Shown piece after piece: positions 1-7,053 of a stretch of DNA of 23,865 nucleotides (within the stretch, counting starts at the first letter, position 1; each line of letters starts with the position of its first letter). A program made the translations under genes and the position numbers. The DNA comes from CAYVXT01 sp964455485 (GTDB lineage: Bacteria; Patescibacteriota; Minisyncoccia; Phycocordibacterales; WO2-35-19). The stretch covers positions 1 through 23,865 of the forward strand of contig CAYVXT010000068.1 in the NCBI GenBank assembly GCA_964455485.1, written 5' to 3'. Below the pieces are notes generated by a model, which saw only the letters and a list, made by a program, of their open reading frames with translations, did not search any database and was not told where the DNA came from.

Positions 1-311
1 CGGGAGAGATCCTCTGATTCCCTACCAACAACCTTACCGAGCCATTGTTTTATTTTAGGAGAATTAACCTTGTCATTATAGACCCAGCCTTCATTACCGG
101 TATTATATGGAGGATCGATATAAATACACTTTACCTTGCCGTAGTAGTGAGGCATTAGGGCCTTTAGAGCCTCAAGATTATCGCCATGGATTATTAAGTT
201 TTGAGAATTTTCGCCAACTGATGCAGTTTTGACTTTTTTCAGTAGCCTAAAAGGCACTTTCTTATCGTGATTTACAACTGTTTCTTTTCCAATCCAATTA
301 AGCGTTGGCAT
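1..311 (-). CDS. Type III restriction-modification DNA methyltransferase (Mod), N-terminal fragment cut by window edge
   Basis: The reading frame starts at the ATG at 311-309 and stays open to base 1, giving 103 residues of the N-terminus. It reads MPTLNWIGKE, then a GDNLEALKALMP segment, then KCIYIDPPYNTGNEGW, which contains the catalytic DPPY motif of N6-adenine (or N4-cytosine) amino-methyltransferases. In the family, the GDNLEAL...DPPYNTGNE arrangement is typical of Mod subunits of type III systems, which methylate adenine with S-adenosylmethionine. The partner Res helicase/nuclease, if present, would lie beyond the left edge. No Shine-Dalgarno sequence is visible before the ATG. The small gene at 367-714 lies 55 bases upstream on the same strand and probably shares its transcript. 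The family call is strong; whether the gene is intact cannot be judged. Confidence 0.88.
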   Translation of the reverse strand, partial: MPTLNWIGKETVVNHDKKVPFRLLKKVKTASVGENSQNLIIHGDNLEALKALMPHYYGKVKCIYIDPPYNTGNEGWVYNDKVNSPKIKQWLGKVVGRESEDLS

Positions 312-366
312 GATTTTATAGCGAAATCATACCACTTTTAGGCCTATTTTGAAAGGTTTTTATTTA

Positions 367-714
367 TCAAATTCTATATTCCCATCCTCTTTTCTTTCTA
401 CCTAAAGGCCCATCAATCATGTTAAATAGGTAGTTTGTAACTCTCAGGCTGGGAGTGTCTTTGCCTTCTATAGCGATTCTGATTAAAGCTTTGGCAACCT
501 TTGCATCATTAATGTAATTTTCAATGTTACTAGCATTTTCAATTGCTACCATAAGCTTGGTATTGAAATTGATAGAGCCTTTGATTCTACCACCCAACTT
601 TTTGTGACCGGGTATAAATTTACCCGTTTTATCTCGTACCACTAAAGAGCCACTAAAAACATTAGTTTGGCCTTGATTGGACAAAGAAACATCTGTTTTT
701 AACTCTTTTTGCAT
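367..714 (-). CDS. Hypothetical small basic protein upstream of mod
   Basis: This 115-residue protein is not recognised with certainty. Residues about 32-48 (KFIPGHKKLGGRIKGSINF) are rich in Gly/Arg/Lys and recall the short basic segment found in some phage-terminase-associated or DUF5681-like proteins, but the match is too short to name a family. The C-terminus ends in a basic stretch (GRKKRGWEYRI). It precedes the methyltransferase on the same strand, so it may belong to the same restriction-modification island, for example as a regulator; that is inference from position only. The ATG is preceded by TATAAT exactly six bases upstream, with TTAACA 18 bases further up, which suggests a leaderless mRNA and supports this start. 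Confidence 0.6.
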   Translation of the reverse strand: MQKELKTDVSLSNQGQTNVFSGSLVVRDKTGKFIPGHKKLGGRIKGSINFNTKLMVAIENASNIENYINDAKVAKALIRIAIEGKDTPSLRVTNYLFNMIDGPLGRKKRGWEYRI

Positions 715-720
715 ATCACA

Positions 721-750
721 ATTATAACTTTTACAAAGGAAGTTTGTTAA
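721..750 (-). promoter_or_regulatory. Sigma-70-type promoter of the 115-aa gene/mod unit
   Basis: On the minus strand TTAACA (750-745) and TATAAT (726-721) are separated by 18 bases. The -10 box ends six bases before the ATG at 714, so transcription would begin at or next to the start codon. It overlaps the divergent plus-strand promoter at 744-771. Confidence 0.6.
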
Positions 751-771
751 CTAAAAATAGTGGTGTATACT
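744..771 (+). promoter_or_regulatory. Probable promoter of the structured leader/YjzC-like gene
   Basis: TTGTTA (744-749) and TATACT (766-771) are 16 bases apart, which predicts a start near 778 and a leader of about 165 bases before the ATG at 943. Its -35 box shares bases with the -35 box of the divergent promoter at 721-750. Confidence 0.45.
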
Positions 772-777
772 TGCGAC

Positions 778-942
778 AAAGTAAGTCCTTTGAAATGCTG
801 GTGGGATAGTCTGGGTGCCGAATTTTATCCTTTAGAGGATCAACTCATCCTCCTCCCCCCTGATCAGTACTTCTGCAAGTATTGATCCGGGGGTCGCGAA
901 GAGGTCGAGCCTCTGAATTATTAAAACTAAGCAAACACTGCA
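778..942 (+). promoter_or_regulatory. Structured 5' leader with a strong hairpin and mutually exclusive small stems
   Basis: The leader contains a 17-position hairpin at 856-893 (arms 856-872 and 877-893, loop CTGC) with one mismatch and one G-U pair; no T-run follows, so it is not an ordinary terminator. Upstream, bases 836-840 (AGGAT) can pair either with 827-831 (ATCCT) or, as GAGGAT 835-840, with ATCCTC 847-852; these two stems exclude each other. GGATA 804-808 can also pair with TATCC 826-830. A further small stem is AGAGG 900-904 with CCTCT 910-914. Bases 786-806 pair with 1120-1140 downstream of the gene. I recognise no known riboswitch class here. The switch idea is inference from base pairing by eye. 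Confidence 0.5.
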
Positions 943-1104
943 ATGGTTAAAACCAAAACAGGTGGCACTGCTCCTAAATCAGGGCAATATCAATCTTCTA
1001 CAACGAAGAAAGAGATTACTTTGACTAAGGGTGAGCGCGTTCCTCCATCTGGAGGGAAAGCGGCTACTTATGTTCTCGTCGATAAGACGAAGCATAAGAG
1101 GTAG
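943..1104 (+). CDS. Small YjzC-like protein (53 aa)
   Basis: The frame begins at the ATG at 943 and ends with TAG at 1102-1104, encoding 53 residues: MVKTKTGGTAPKSGQYQ, a KEITLTKGERVPPSG segment, then ATYVLVDKTKHKR. The pattern 'APkSGqY ... kEiTL.KGerxPP ... tYvLvD' resembles the YjzC-like small-protein family, whose function is unknown. No obvious Shine-Dalgarno sequence precedes the ATG. The gene sits inside an RNA whose two flanks (786-806 and 1120-1140) form a 21-bp stem, so translation may depend on folding. It is too short for most gene finders, but the family-like pattern and codon use support it. It is one of only three plus-strand genes in the window. Confidence 0.65.
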   Translation: MVKTKTGGTAPKSGQYQSSTTKKEITLTKGERVPPSGGKAATYVLVDKTKHKR

Positions 1105-1119
1105 TAGTCACTGAACTTT

Positions 1120-1146
1120 TCCCATCAGCATTTCAGGGGATTTTTT
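1120..1146 (+). terminator. 3' arm of long-range stem plus T-run: probable intrinsic terminator
   Basis: Bases 1120-1140 pair without a break with 786-806 (21 pairs, three of them G-U) and are followed at once by six T residues (1141-1146). Local hairpins are weak (CTGAA 1111-1115 with TTCAG 1132-1136; TCCC 1120-1123 with GGGA 1137-1140). The arm therefore looks like a terminator whose 5' arm is far upstream. Confidence 0.5.
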
Positions 1147-1154
1147 ATATCAAA

Positions 1155-1634
1155 TTATTCTACCGTTGCATTAAAAAAAGTAGGTTTAGATTCTAGATCA
1201 TAAGAAACAGTAAAAGTACTAGGGGGGTTATCAAAACACACTTTTGTTTGCTTATCTCCATCTTTTCTACCGTTGTATTCTACATAGCTTACTTCTGCGT
1301 CTGTATCTATCTTTATACAAACATTTGGAGGAATAATTCCATCACTAGCTCTAACTGCAAGAGTTATAGTGTGTATTTTAGAGTCTGCACTTACTGGCTT
1401 CTCAGCTTGATCTATTATTGAAAAGTGAGCTTTAGTGTTTGTGGGATAATAATTATTAGTTTCTTCAGTTAAAAAGCAGGGCGCGTTATTTTCACCAGTA
1501 CAACCAGAATCTTTAATTAAAACCCCACCATTTATAGTTTCTCCTCCCGTTGATACTTTAAAAAGTCCTATGACTGCCGCTACAGCTACTATTCCCCCAA
1601 ATATTATTTCCGACTTCTTCCATTTTTCTGTCAT
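1155..1634 (-). CDS. Membrane-anchored extracytoplasmic hypothetical protein
   Basis: The 159-residue product has a short basic N-terminus (MTEKWKKSE) followed by one hydrophobic segment at about residues 9-26 (IIFGGIVAVAAVIGLFKV), then a polar domain with four cysteines (two in the CTGENNAPC stretch, later ones in NVCIKI and KVCFD) that could form disulphides outside the cell. It therefore looks like a single-pass protein with an exported C-terminal domain; the beta-rich composition could suit an Ig-like fold, but I recognise no family. It follows the nucleotidyltransferase gene by 16 bases and is probably co-transcribed with it. Its 3' end converges on the YjzC-like gene, with the T-run at 1141-1146 between them. 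Confidence 0.7.
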   Translation of the reverse strand: MTEKWKKSEIIFGGIVAVAAVIGLFKVSTGGETINGGVLIKDSGCTGENNAPCFLTEETNNYYPTNTKAHFSIIDQAEKPVSADSKIHTITLAVRASDGIIPPNVCIKIDTDAEVSYVEYNGRKDGDKQTKVCFDNPPSTFTVSYDLESKPTFFNATVE

Positions 1635-1650
1635 ATTTATATTGAATGGA

Positions 1651-2637
1651 TCAATTATTTTCTAGGCTATACTGTATTTTATTAACATCAACAACGAAGT
1701 CTCCATACCGATCAGGCTCTGTAATGTGGAACATTTGTAATATTTCTCCAAAAACTTTTTCGGCTTGATTTGAGTCGATTGCTCTAGCAACAGAGCTTAT
1801 AAATATATTTAAGGCTTGTTCATATTCATAATGATCTGCATTAAATATGTTTGGCAATTCAGTCAAATTTGGAGTTATATTAAGCCTATTTGAGATGAAG
1901 TTTATAAATACTTCGGTTATCCCTGTCTCGTCCCATAATTCTAAAGACTTTGCAGGATTATATTTGAATGATCGAAATACATTTGAAAGAAACCATTCTG
2001 TAAATGTTGGCAGTGTTTGATCCACTATAAAAGAAAAAATTTGATTCGTTTCGGCCACTTGACCATTCATGGCTTTGAAAGTTTCTGGGTCAATATCAAA
2101 ACCAAACTGACACACCGCTTTTATTACACGGAATATTCTAACAGGGTCTTCTTTAAACTTTTGCTCCGGATCTCCAATAGATCGGATAATATTATTTTTT
2201 ATATCCTCAACTGCACCAAAACGATCAACTAATTCTTTTGTATCTAAATCAAAGAAGAGCGAGTTAATTGTGAAATCTGGCGGTGCAGCCGACTCATCAT
2301 CTCCTACTCCAAAATCAATCACATACTCTGATATGCTTCCTTTTGGCAAAAACCGGTAAACTGTAAGCTGATCTCCAAATCTTGTTTTTGTATCTTTGAT
2401 ATCAATACCAGCTTCTTTGAGCAAAGCCTCGGCCTTTTCTTCTCTTTCTTTTTGTGGAAGCGGAATTAATACTCTGATATCAGCGTCTTTCCAGTCTTTA
2501 CCAACTAACACATCTCTAAGAGAGCCTCCGAAGAGGAAAATTTTAAGATTGTTTTTAATAAATAGATCTGCAAAATCTATGTTGTATCTCTCCTTGAGTT
2601 CGCTATAGAGTTTTTCTCCATCAAAAGGTTTTAACAT
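1651..2637 (-). CDS. CCA tRNA nucleotidyltransferase / poly(A) polymerase family protein
   Basis: The 328-residue protein has the class II nucleotidyltransferase head: the LFGGSLRDVLVG motif at about 36-47 and then KDADIRV, whose two aspartates are the metal ligands. It continues with a DFTINSLFFDL segment, LVDRFGAVEDIKNNIIRSIGDP, and EDPVRIFRVIKAVCQFGFDID, the stretch that recognises the nucleotide. Family members add CCA to tRNA 3' ends or polyadenylate RNA; sequence alone does not separate the two, although CCA addition is the likelier essential role in a small genome. The C-terminal half is short compared with typical members of about 400 residues. A weak -10 (TAAATT, 2649-2644) lies six bases before the ATG. 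It is divergent from the DHH-like gene. Confidence 0.85.
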   Translation of the reverse strand: MLKPFDGEKLYSELKERYNIDFADLFIKNNLKIFLFGGSLRDVLVGKDWKDADIRVLIPLPQKEREEKAEALLKEAGIDIKDTKTRFGDQLTVYRFLPKGSISEYVIDFGVGDDESAAPPDFTINSLFFDLDTKELVDRFGAVEDIKNNIIRSIGDPEQKFKEDPVRIFRVIKAVCQFGFDIDPETFKAMNGQVAETNQIFSFIVDQTLPTFTEWFLSNVFRSFKYNPAKSLELWDETGITEVFINFISNRLNITPNLTELPNIFNADHYEYEQALNIFISSVARAIDSNQAEKVFGEILQMFHITEPDRYGDFVVDVNKIQYSLENN

Positions 2638-2685
2638 GCTCTAAATTTACAATATTTCACCCATATTTTAAAGGCTATTTTGTGC

Positions 2686-2714
2686 TTGCTATTATTCATA
2701 GTATATGTTATAAT
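2686..2714 (+). promoter_or_regulatory. Sigma-70-type promoter of the DHH-like gene
   Basis: TTGCTA (2686-2691) and a perfect TATAAT (2709-2714) are separated by 17 bases, with TG at 2706-2707 forming an extended -10. A GGAGG ribosome-binding site follows at 2731-2735, seven bases before the GTG at 2743. Confidence 0.8.
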
Positions 2715-2742
2715 AGAAATAGAAAATAAAGGAGGTGGCCAA

Positions 2743-3510
2743 GTGCCCCAATACGTATTTTTTATCGGTGGTTACGACCTCGAGATGATTACCATTAGGG
2801 ACTTAGTCGCCTCTACAGGGACGGGTTTCTATGACGCAAAACTGGCGTGGGGGGCGAAAGCTTCCGACTACAGAACAGTGATCGAGTTGGCTCACAATGA
2901 CAAGAGGACTCCGGTTCTCGTGGAGTTGGAGGTCGACTTCAAACTGCCGGCATCGGCAATCGTCATCGATCATCACGGCAATCGTTCGGGAGAGGAGGCT
3001 TCGATCATTCAAACGATCAAACTTCTAGACCTGATGCCAACTCGTGAGCACCTGCTCATCGCTGCGAATGACAGCGGGTATATTCCCGCCATGCAGGCGA
3101 TGGGTGCAACTCAAGCGGAGATCGATGACATCCGTCGTCGTGATCGGCAGGCGCAGGGAGTGGAAGATTGGATGGAACGAGATGCGGAACGAGCAATAAA
3201 AGAAGCGACCGAGGAGATGGGGATGAGAGTTGTCCGTCTTCCTCACAACAAATTCTCGGTCATGACCGACCGGCTGTTCAATACTTGGCCGGATGGTAAA
3301 CAGAACTTGCTAGTCATCTGCTGGGTAATCGGAGCAGTGACCGAGTATTACTACTTCGGTCGCGGTGACCTCTGCAAAGCGCTCAAAGAAGCGTACGCTC
3401 CGGATAGCTGGGGCGGAGGGCAAGGTTACGGCAATCCCGAAGGTCAAGCTTTCGCGGGTTGCAGAACCAACGATTACGACGCCATTCGTTCCTTCTTCGA
3501 AAATCAGTAG
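2743..3510 (+). CDS. DHH-like phosphoesterase family protein
   Basis: The 255-residue protein is read from the GTG at 2743, chosen because GGAGG sits seven bases before it and because a promoter occupies the upstream in-frame extension. Residues 72-79 read AIVIDHHG, the signature of DHH phosphoesterases, and IAANDSGYIPAM at about 106-117 supplies a further acidic motif like the fourth DHH motif. Known DHH enzymes cleave phosphodiester bonds in nucleic acids, cyclic dinucleotides or pyrophosphate using divalent metals; the substrate here is not evident. No membrane segment or DHHA1 domain is visible, and the C-terminal half (GRGDLCKALKEAYAP, GGGQGYGNPEGQAFAG) is unassigned, though an aligned Gly-rich end occurs in some DHH proteins. 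GC content is visibly higher (mid-50s % in sampled lines) than the surrounding genes. It is monocistronic with its own terminator. Confidence 0.7.
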   Translation: MPQYVFFIGGYDLEMITIRDLVASTGTGFYDAKLAWGAKASDYRTVIELAHNDKRTPVLVELEVDFKLPASAIVIDHHGNRSGEEASIIQTIKLLDLMPTREHLLIAANDSGYIPAMQAMGATQAEIDDIRRRDRQAQGVEDWMERDAERAIKEATEEMGMRVVRLPHNKFSVMTDRLFNTWPDGKQNLLVICWVIGAVTEYYYFGRGDLCKALKEAYAPDSWGGGQGYGNPEGQAFAGCRTNDYDAIRSFFENQ

Positions 3511-3529
3511 TTGTGCCTTCAGTAACTCA

Positions 3530-3568
3530 AACACCCACAGGGCTTCGGCTCAGTGGGTGTTGTTTTTT
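3530..3568 (+). terminator. Intrinsic terminator after the DHH-like gene
   Basis: AACACCCAC (3530-3538) pairs with GTGGGTGTT (3553-3561); the stem continues inside through GGGC/GCTC to a TTCG tetraloop with one mismatch, and TTTTTT follows at 3563-3568. The stem might also stop the convergent ribosomal operon, though the minus-strand T-run is only three bases. Confidence 0.9.
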
Positions 3569-3693
3569 GTGTAAAATCGAGCAAATTGGATTGCGGTGCT
3601 ATTTAGGCTTTTATGCCAACGAAGCGCCAGAAATGTATTTGATCAAAATTTCTATGAAAAATCTGATGGAGAAAGTGGGACTGGAGTGCTCGT

Positions 3694-4098
3694 TTAACGC
3701 TTTGACCATTGTGGGGCCTTCCTTGCTTTTTTGAGACCGAACTTGCGGCGTTCTTTTGCGCGAGGGTCGCGTTTCAAGAGACCAGCTGGTTTTAGTTTAT
3801 TTTTGGTTGAGTCTTCATGCTTTACAAGAGCGCGGGCAAGACCTTGCCTTACTGCTTCAGCTTGTGAGTGAACTCCACCACCCTTTGCATTTATAGTAAC
3901 TGAAAATTCACCGACGCCTGCTTTTTTTATCGATTCCTCTACAACCTTTCTAAGCTCTGCTGTAGGAAAATAAACATCAAACGCCTTGTCATTAACCTTG
4001 AAAGAAGTTTTTGATGAAGGAGTGATGCGCACTCGAGCAACAGAAGTCTTCCTTCTGCCTACCGCCTCTATGTATTTTGTTTCTTTTGTTGCTGTCAT
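3694..4098 (-). CDS. rpsI: 30S ribosomal protein S9 (uS9)
   Basis: This 134-residue protein shows the uS9 hallmarks: YIEAVGRRKTSVARVRI near the N-terminus, INAKGGGVHSQAEAVRQGLARAL in the middle, and a basic tail ending KARKAPQWSKR, whose terminal SKR reaches the P-site tRNA in the ribosome. It is the last gene of the nine-gene ribosomal/RNA polymerase cluster and follows rplM, its usual partner. No clear terminator was found directly after its stop; the stem at 3530-3568 is the nearest candidate. Confidence 0.97.
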   Translation of the reverse strand: MTATKETKYIEAVGRRKTSVARVRITPSSKTSFKVNDKAFDVYFPTAELRKVVEESIKKAGVGEFSVTINAKGGGVHSQAEAVRQGLARALVKHEDSTKNKLKPAGLLKRDPRAKERRKFGLKKARKAPQWSKR

Positions 4099-4156
4099 GT
4101 GTTTAGTTTGAAAGTTTGAAAGTTTTTAACTTAGTAACTTGCGATTTTCTAACTTC

Positions 4157-4522
4157 TTAATCATTAATAATTAAATTCTTCATCATTTGGTCTCGTAATT
4201 TGTTTTTAGGAAGCATACCCTTTACTGCAATCCTCATAGCTTCTTTCAAACCCTTATCCTTTGAAAGCTTCTTCATTGTAGTTTCCTTCAAACCACCTGG
4301 ATATCCAGAGTATGTTTTATAGATTTTTTCATCCATTTTCTTGTTTGTCACATAGAGTTGTGAAGCATTTTCAATAACTACACGAACGGTAGGAATAGTA
4401 TTCCTTACAAAATCTGTTCTATTTTTACCCATGAGTAAAGAGGCTGCCTGGCTAGCTATTCTTCCAAGTTTTTTGTCCCTGGCATCTATTATATATTCTT
4501 TTTTATTCGTGTTATTCGTCAT
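4157..4522 (-). CDS. rplM: 50S ribosomal protein L13 (uL13), shortened
   Basis: The 121-residue product contains the uL13 core: IIDARDKKLGRIASQAASLLMGK, a YKTYSGYPGG segment and the AVKGMLPKNKLRDQMMKNL signature. It binds 23S rRNA early in large-subunit assembly. Compared with the usual ~142 residues it stops soon after the signature (LIIND), so the family's C-terminal extension is missing. The 58-base gap to rpsI holds only short AT-rich repeats (GAAAGTTTGAAAGTTT at 4110-4125). Confidence 0.96.
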   Translation of the reverse strand: MTNNTNKKEYIIDARDKKLGRIASQAASLLMGKNRTDFVRNTIPTVRVVIENASQLYVTNKKMDEKIYKTYSGYPGGLKETTMKKLSKDKGLKEAMRIAVKGMLPKNKLRDQMMKNLIIND

Positions 4523-4542
4523 AATTCGTAATTAGTGTCGCT

Positions 4543-4890
4543 TTATACAAACTCTATTACTGCCATAGGGCTTCCATCTGAAAGTCTGCGCTGCATTTTC
4601 ACAATCCTGGTGTACCCACCAGCACGCTTTTCATATTTCTTAGAGATATCAGAAGCAATTTTTTTTGCTGCGTTTTCACCTACCAATACAGCTATAGCCC
4701 TTCTGTTTGCGACAGTATCCTTTTTACCCTTTGTAACCAATTTTTCAATAAATGGTCTGAGCTCTTTTGCTTTTGCTTCGGTTGTCTCTATTTTTTCATG
4801 CAACACCAAAGACCTGGCAAGGGAATTTATGAGAGCCTTCCTCACCTTTGTTACTCTTCCGAATTTTCTGTTGTGGTTGCTGTGTCGCAT
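4543..4890 (-). CDS. rplQ: 50S ribosomal protein L17 (bL17)
   Basis: The 115-residue product begins MRHSNHNRKFGRVTKVRKALINSL, the recognisable bL17 start, continues with LHEKIETTEAKAKELRPFIEKLVTKGK, and ends with a GGYTRIVKMQRRLSDGSPMAVIEFV tail. It is a bacterial-specific large-subunit protein near the peptide exit tunnel. It lies directly after rpoA, its standard position, 20 bases before rplM. Confidence 0.97.
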   Translation of the reverse strand: MRHSNHNRKFGRVTKVRKALINSLARSLVLHEKIETTEAKAKELRPFIEKLVTKGKKDTVANRRAIAVLVGENAAKKIASDISKKYEKRAGGYTRIVKMQRRLSDGSPMAVIEFV

Positions 4891-4962
4891 AATAACTAAA
4901 AACTAAAAGTGTTAAGTGCAAAATGATTATTAATTTTTCGTTTTTCGCTTTTCATTTTACGT

Positions 4963-5934
4963 TTATTTAAGTGTTATCCCGTGTTCACCTAATACCCTCT
5001 TTATTTCTGCCACTCCCTTTGCACCCAAACCTTCGATCTCCATAATATCTTTTTCCTTCTTTCGAGCAAGACCACCTAAGGTTCTTATATTTGCGCTTGA
5101 AAGTGCATTGAGAGTTCTTGCACCAAGATTAAGATTTTCAATACGTGTCTTCAAAAATTCAGGGTCAAGTTTTTGTGTTGAAGATTCTATTTCTATATCA
5201 TCATCTCTATTCTCAATTTCATCTTCAATCGGATCCTCAAATCCAGTTATAGCCTTAAGCTGTTCTATCATTATATTTATGGATCGTACAAGAGCATCCT
5301 GTGGGCTTATACTGCCATCAGTTTCTATAGTGAGCCTTAGTCTGTTGTAATCAGTCCTGTCACCAACACGCATATTTTCAATTTCATAACTAGCTCTTCT
5401 TATTGGTGTAAAGTTTGCATCTAATACTATAGTACCGATATCCACCTTATCCTTTCCAATAGCGTCTCGAGTAACAAAACCCAAACCTTTCTCTACTGTC
5501 ATTTCAATATTTAGTTCTGCGTTCTTGTCAGTCAAAGTTGCAATAACTAAGTCTTTATTTATAACCTCCACTTGTGATGGGGCTTCGATATCATGTGCAG
5601 TAACTGTCTTTATACCTTTTGCTTTAATTACAAGAGTTTGTGGCTCATCTGAATGTAATTTAACCCTAAGTCTCTTGATGTTGAGCATGATGGTCACAAC
5701 ATCTTCCTTTACTCCATCAATTGTTGAAAATTCATGTTTAACTCCATCAATTTTGAGTGAAGTTACAGCTGCACCAGGAAGTGATGATAAAATAATTCTT
5801 CTTAGACTATTTCCTATGGTAAAACCATAGCCTGGATAAAAGCCGTCTATTTCGTAAACCCCTTTATTGTCCTCCTCTAAAACCACTTTTGGTTTTGAGG
5901 GCAAAACTATTGATTTATTTAAATCTTCTGTCAT
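4963..5934 (-). CDS. rpoA: DNA-directed RNA polymerase subunit alpha
   Basis: The 323-residue protein has both alpha domains. The N-terminal assembly domain (about 1-230) shows YPGYGFTIGNSLRRIILSSLPGAAV, the dimerisation/assembly signature, and the RASYEIENMRVGDRTDYNRL segment. A charged linker (EDEIENRDDDIEIESS) follows. The C-terminal domain (about 262-323) has the helix-hairpin-helix part that contacts promoter DNA and activators (LNLGARTLNALSSANI, GLGAKGVAEIKRVLGEHG). Length matches the family. It lies between rpsD and rplQ as in the classical alpha operon. Confidence 0.98.
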   Translation of the reverse strand: MTEDLNKSIVLPSKPKVVLEEDNKGVYEIDGFYPGYGFTIGNSLRRIILSSLPGAAVTSLKIDGVKHEFSTIDGVKEDVVTIMLNIKRLRVKLHSDEPQTLVIKAKGIKTVTAHDIEAPSQVEVINKDLVIATLTDKNAELNIEMTVEKGLGFVTRDAIGKDKVDIGTIVLDANFTPIRRASYEIENMRVGDRTDYNRLRLTIETDGSISPQDALVRSINIMIEQLKAITGFEDPIEDEIENRDDDIEIESSTQKLDPEFLKTRIENLNLGARTLNALSSANIRTLGGLARKKEKDIMEIEGLGAKGVAEIKRVLGEHGITLK

Positions 5935-5971
5935 GTGCTTGAATTAAGATTAATAAATTTCCTAATAAATT

Positions 5972-6574
5972 TTATCTTTGGTAATACTCAATTACTTGCC
6001 CAAGGTCAAACAACAAATCTGCATTCTGTAATGAAAATCCTTCTTTAACTGTCACTGTTTTATCTTTAGCATTCCATGAAATCCAAGCTGGAAGCTGTGC
6101 AGACTCAACCCTTTTTTCAAATTCATTGAAAAGCTTGCTCGACTTACTGCCCTCTCTTATACCAATCACATCTCCAACCTTTATATCAAAAGAAGGGACA
6201 TATGACCTTTTACCATTAACTGTGAAATGACCGTGGGCAACCGCCTGCCGTGCACTTGAGTGTGTTGGTAAAATACCAGCCCTCCAAACAATATTATCCA
6301 ATCGGTGTTCTAACATTGAAAGTAAAGTTTCTTTTGGAGCACCTGGTTTCTGAAGAGAGTTTTTTACATATTTAGCAAACTGCTTTTCAGTAACACCATA
6401 AAACATCCTTGCTTTTTGTTTTTCATTTAACTGCATGCCGAAATCAGTCTTTGGTTTTGAAAACTTAGATTTTGCCTTTTTCTCTGATCGCAAAGCAAAC
6501 TTCTGAGTTTGTGTTTTCTCAAAAATTGGAGCTTTTAGGCGTCTTGCTATTTTGTATTTTGGACCGATTTTCAT
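5972..6574 (-). CDS. rpsD: 30S ribosomal protein S4 (uS4)
   Basis: The 200-residue protein carries the uS4 layout: a basic N-terminal region without zinc-binding cysteines (the cysteine-free form), the ARMFYGVTEKQFAKYVKNS segment, and an S4 RNA-binding domain beginning about residue 90 (LEHRLDNIVWRAGILPTHSSARQAVAHGHFTVNG). It binds 16S rRNA first in small-subunit assembly and in many bacteria represses its own operon at the translational level. It sits in the normal place between rpsK and rpoA. Confidence 0.97.
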   Translation of the reverse strand: MKIGPKYKIARRLKAPIFEKTQTQKFALRSEKKAKSKFSKPKTDFGMQLNEKQKARMFYGVTEKQFAKYVKNSLQKPGAPKETLLSMLEHRLDNIVWRAGILPTHSSARQAVAHGHFTVNGKRSYVPSFDIKVGDVIGIREGSKSSKLFNEFEKRVESAQLPAWISWNAKDKTVTVKEGFSLQNADLLFDLGQVIEYYQR

Positions 6575-6617
6575 AATTTTTATTTTTCAATCTTAAATCT
6601 TCAATTTTGAATCATGT

Positions 6618-7043
6618 TTATACTCTTCGTGGCTTCTTTGGTTTAGTGCCATTATGTGGCACTGGGGTAGCGTCTTTAATTGATGTGATATTCACACCTT
6701 TTGAAATAAATCCTCTTATACCAGATTCTCTACCCGAACCAACTCCTTTAACCACGACTGAGATTTCCTTCAAACCCAACCCTTGTGCTACTAGACCCAA
6801 AGTTTCTCCTACTTTAGCCGCAGCAAAAGGAGTACCTTTTTTGGCACCCTTGAATCCTAAAGTACCGCTTGAAGAAGCTGCAACCACATTACCCTTTTTA
6901 TCAGTGAGTGTAAGGGAGGTGTTGTTGTATGTTGATCTTACGTACAAAATACCAGCTTCAAGCCTCTTTTTAATAGAAACCTGCTTCACCTTTGCGGATT
7001 CACCTGTTTCTCCTTCAGTTTTTACAATTCGATTTTTACCCAT
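6618..7043 (-). CDS. rpsK: 30S ribosomal protein S11 (uS11)
   Basis: I take the ATG at 7043, which gives 141 residues starting MGKNRIVKTEG and leaves a 10-base gap to rpsM; an earlier in-frame start at 7067 would overlap the rpsM end and has no better ribosome-binding site. The core is standard: GILYVRSTYNNTSLTLTD, SSSGTLGFKGAKKGTPFAA, and the end RGFISKGVNITSIKDATPVPHNG followed by KPKKPRRV. The product forms part of the platform of the 30S subunit. The N-terminal 25 residues are longer and more charged than in the usual ~129-residue protein. Confidence 0.95.
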   Translation of the reverse strand: MGKNRIVKTEGETGESAKVKQVSIKKRLEAGILYVRSTYNNTSLTLTDKKGNVVAASSSGTLGFKGAKKGTPFAAAKVGETLGLVAQGLGLKEISVVVKGVGSGRESGIRGFISKGVNITSIKDATPVPHNGTKPKKPRRV

Positions 7044-7053
7044 TTTGTTTATA

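Noticed and set aside
837..855. Resemblance of GGATCAACTCATCCTCCT to the 16S rRNA 3' end (GGATCACCTCCT)
   Set aside because: The match is short and interrupted, no rRNA sequence surrounds it, and the segment is explained by the local hairpins.
773..1146. tmRNA or another known structured RNA
   Set aside because: No tRNA-like acceptor/T-arm sequence (GGTTCGAATCC) or tag-type ORF is present, and RNase P and SRP RNA signatures are absent.
2680..2742. Possible longer N-terminus of the DHH-like protein with a hydrophobic start (MCLLLFIVYVIIEIE)
   Set aside because: The -35 and -10 boxes and the GGAGG site lie inside this stretch, and the GTG at 2743 is ideally spaced after GGAGG.
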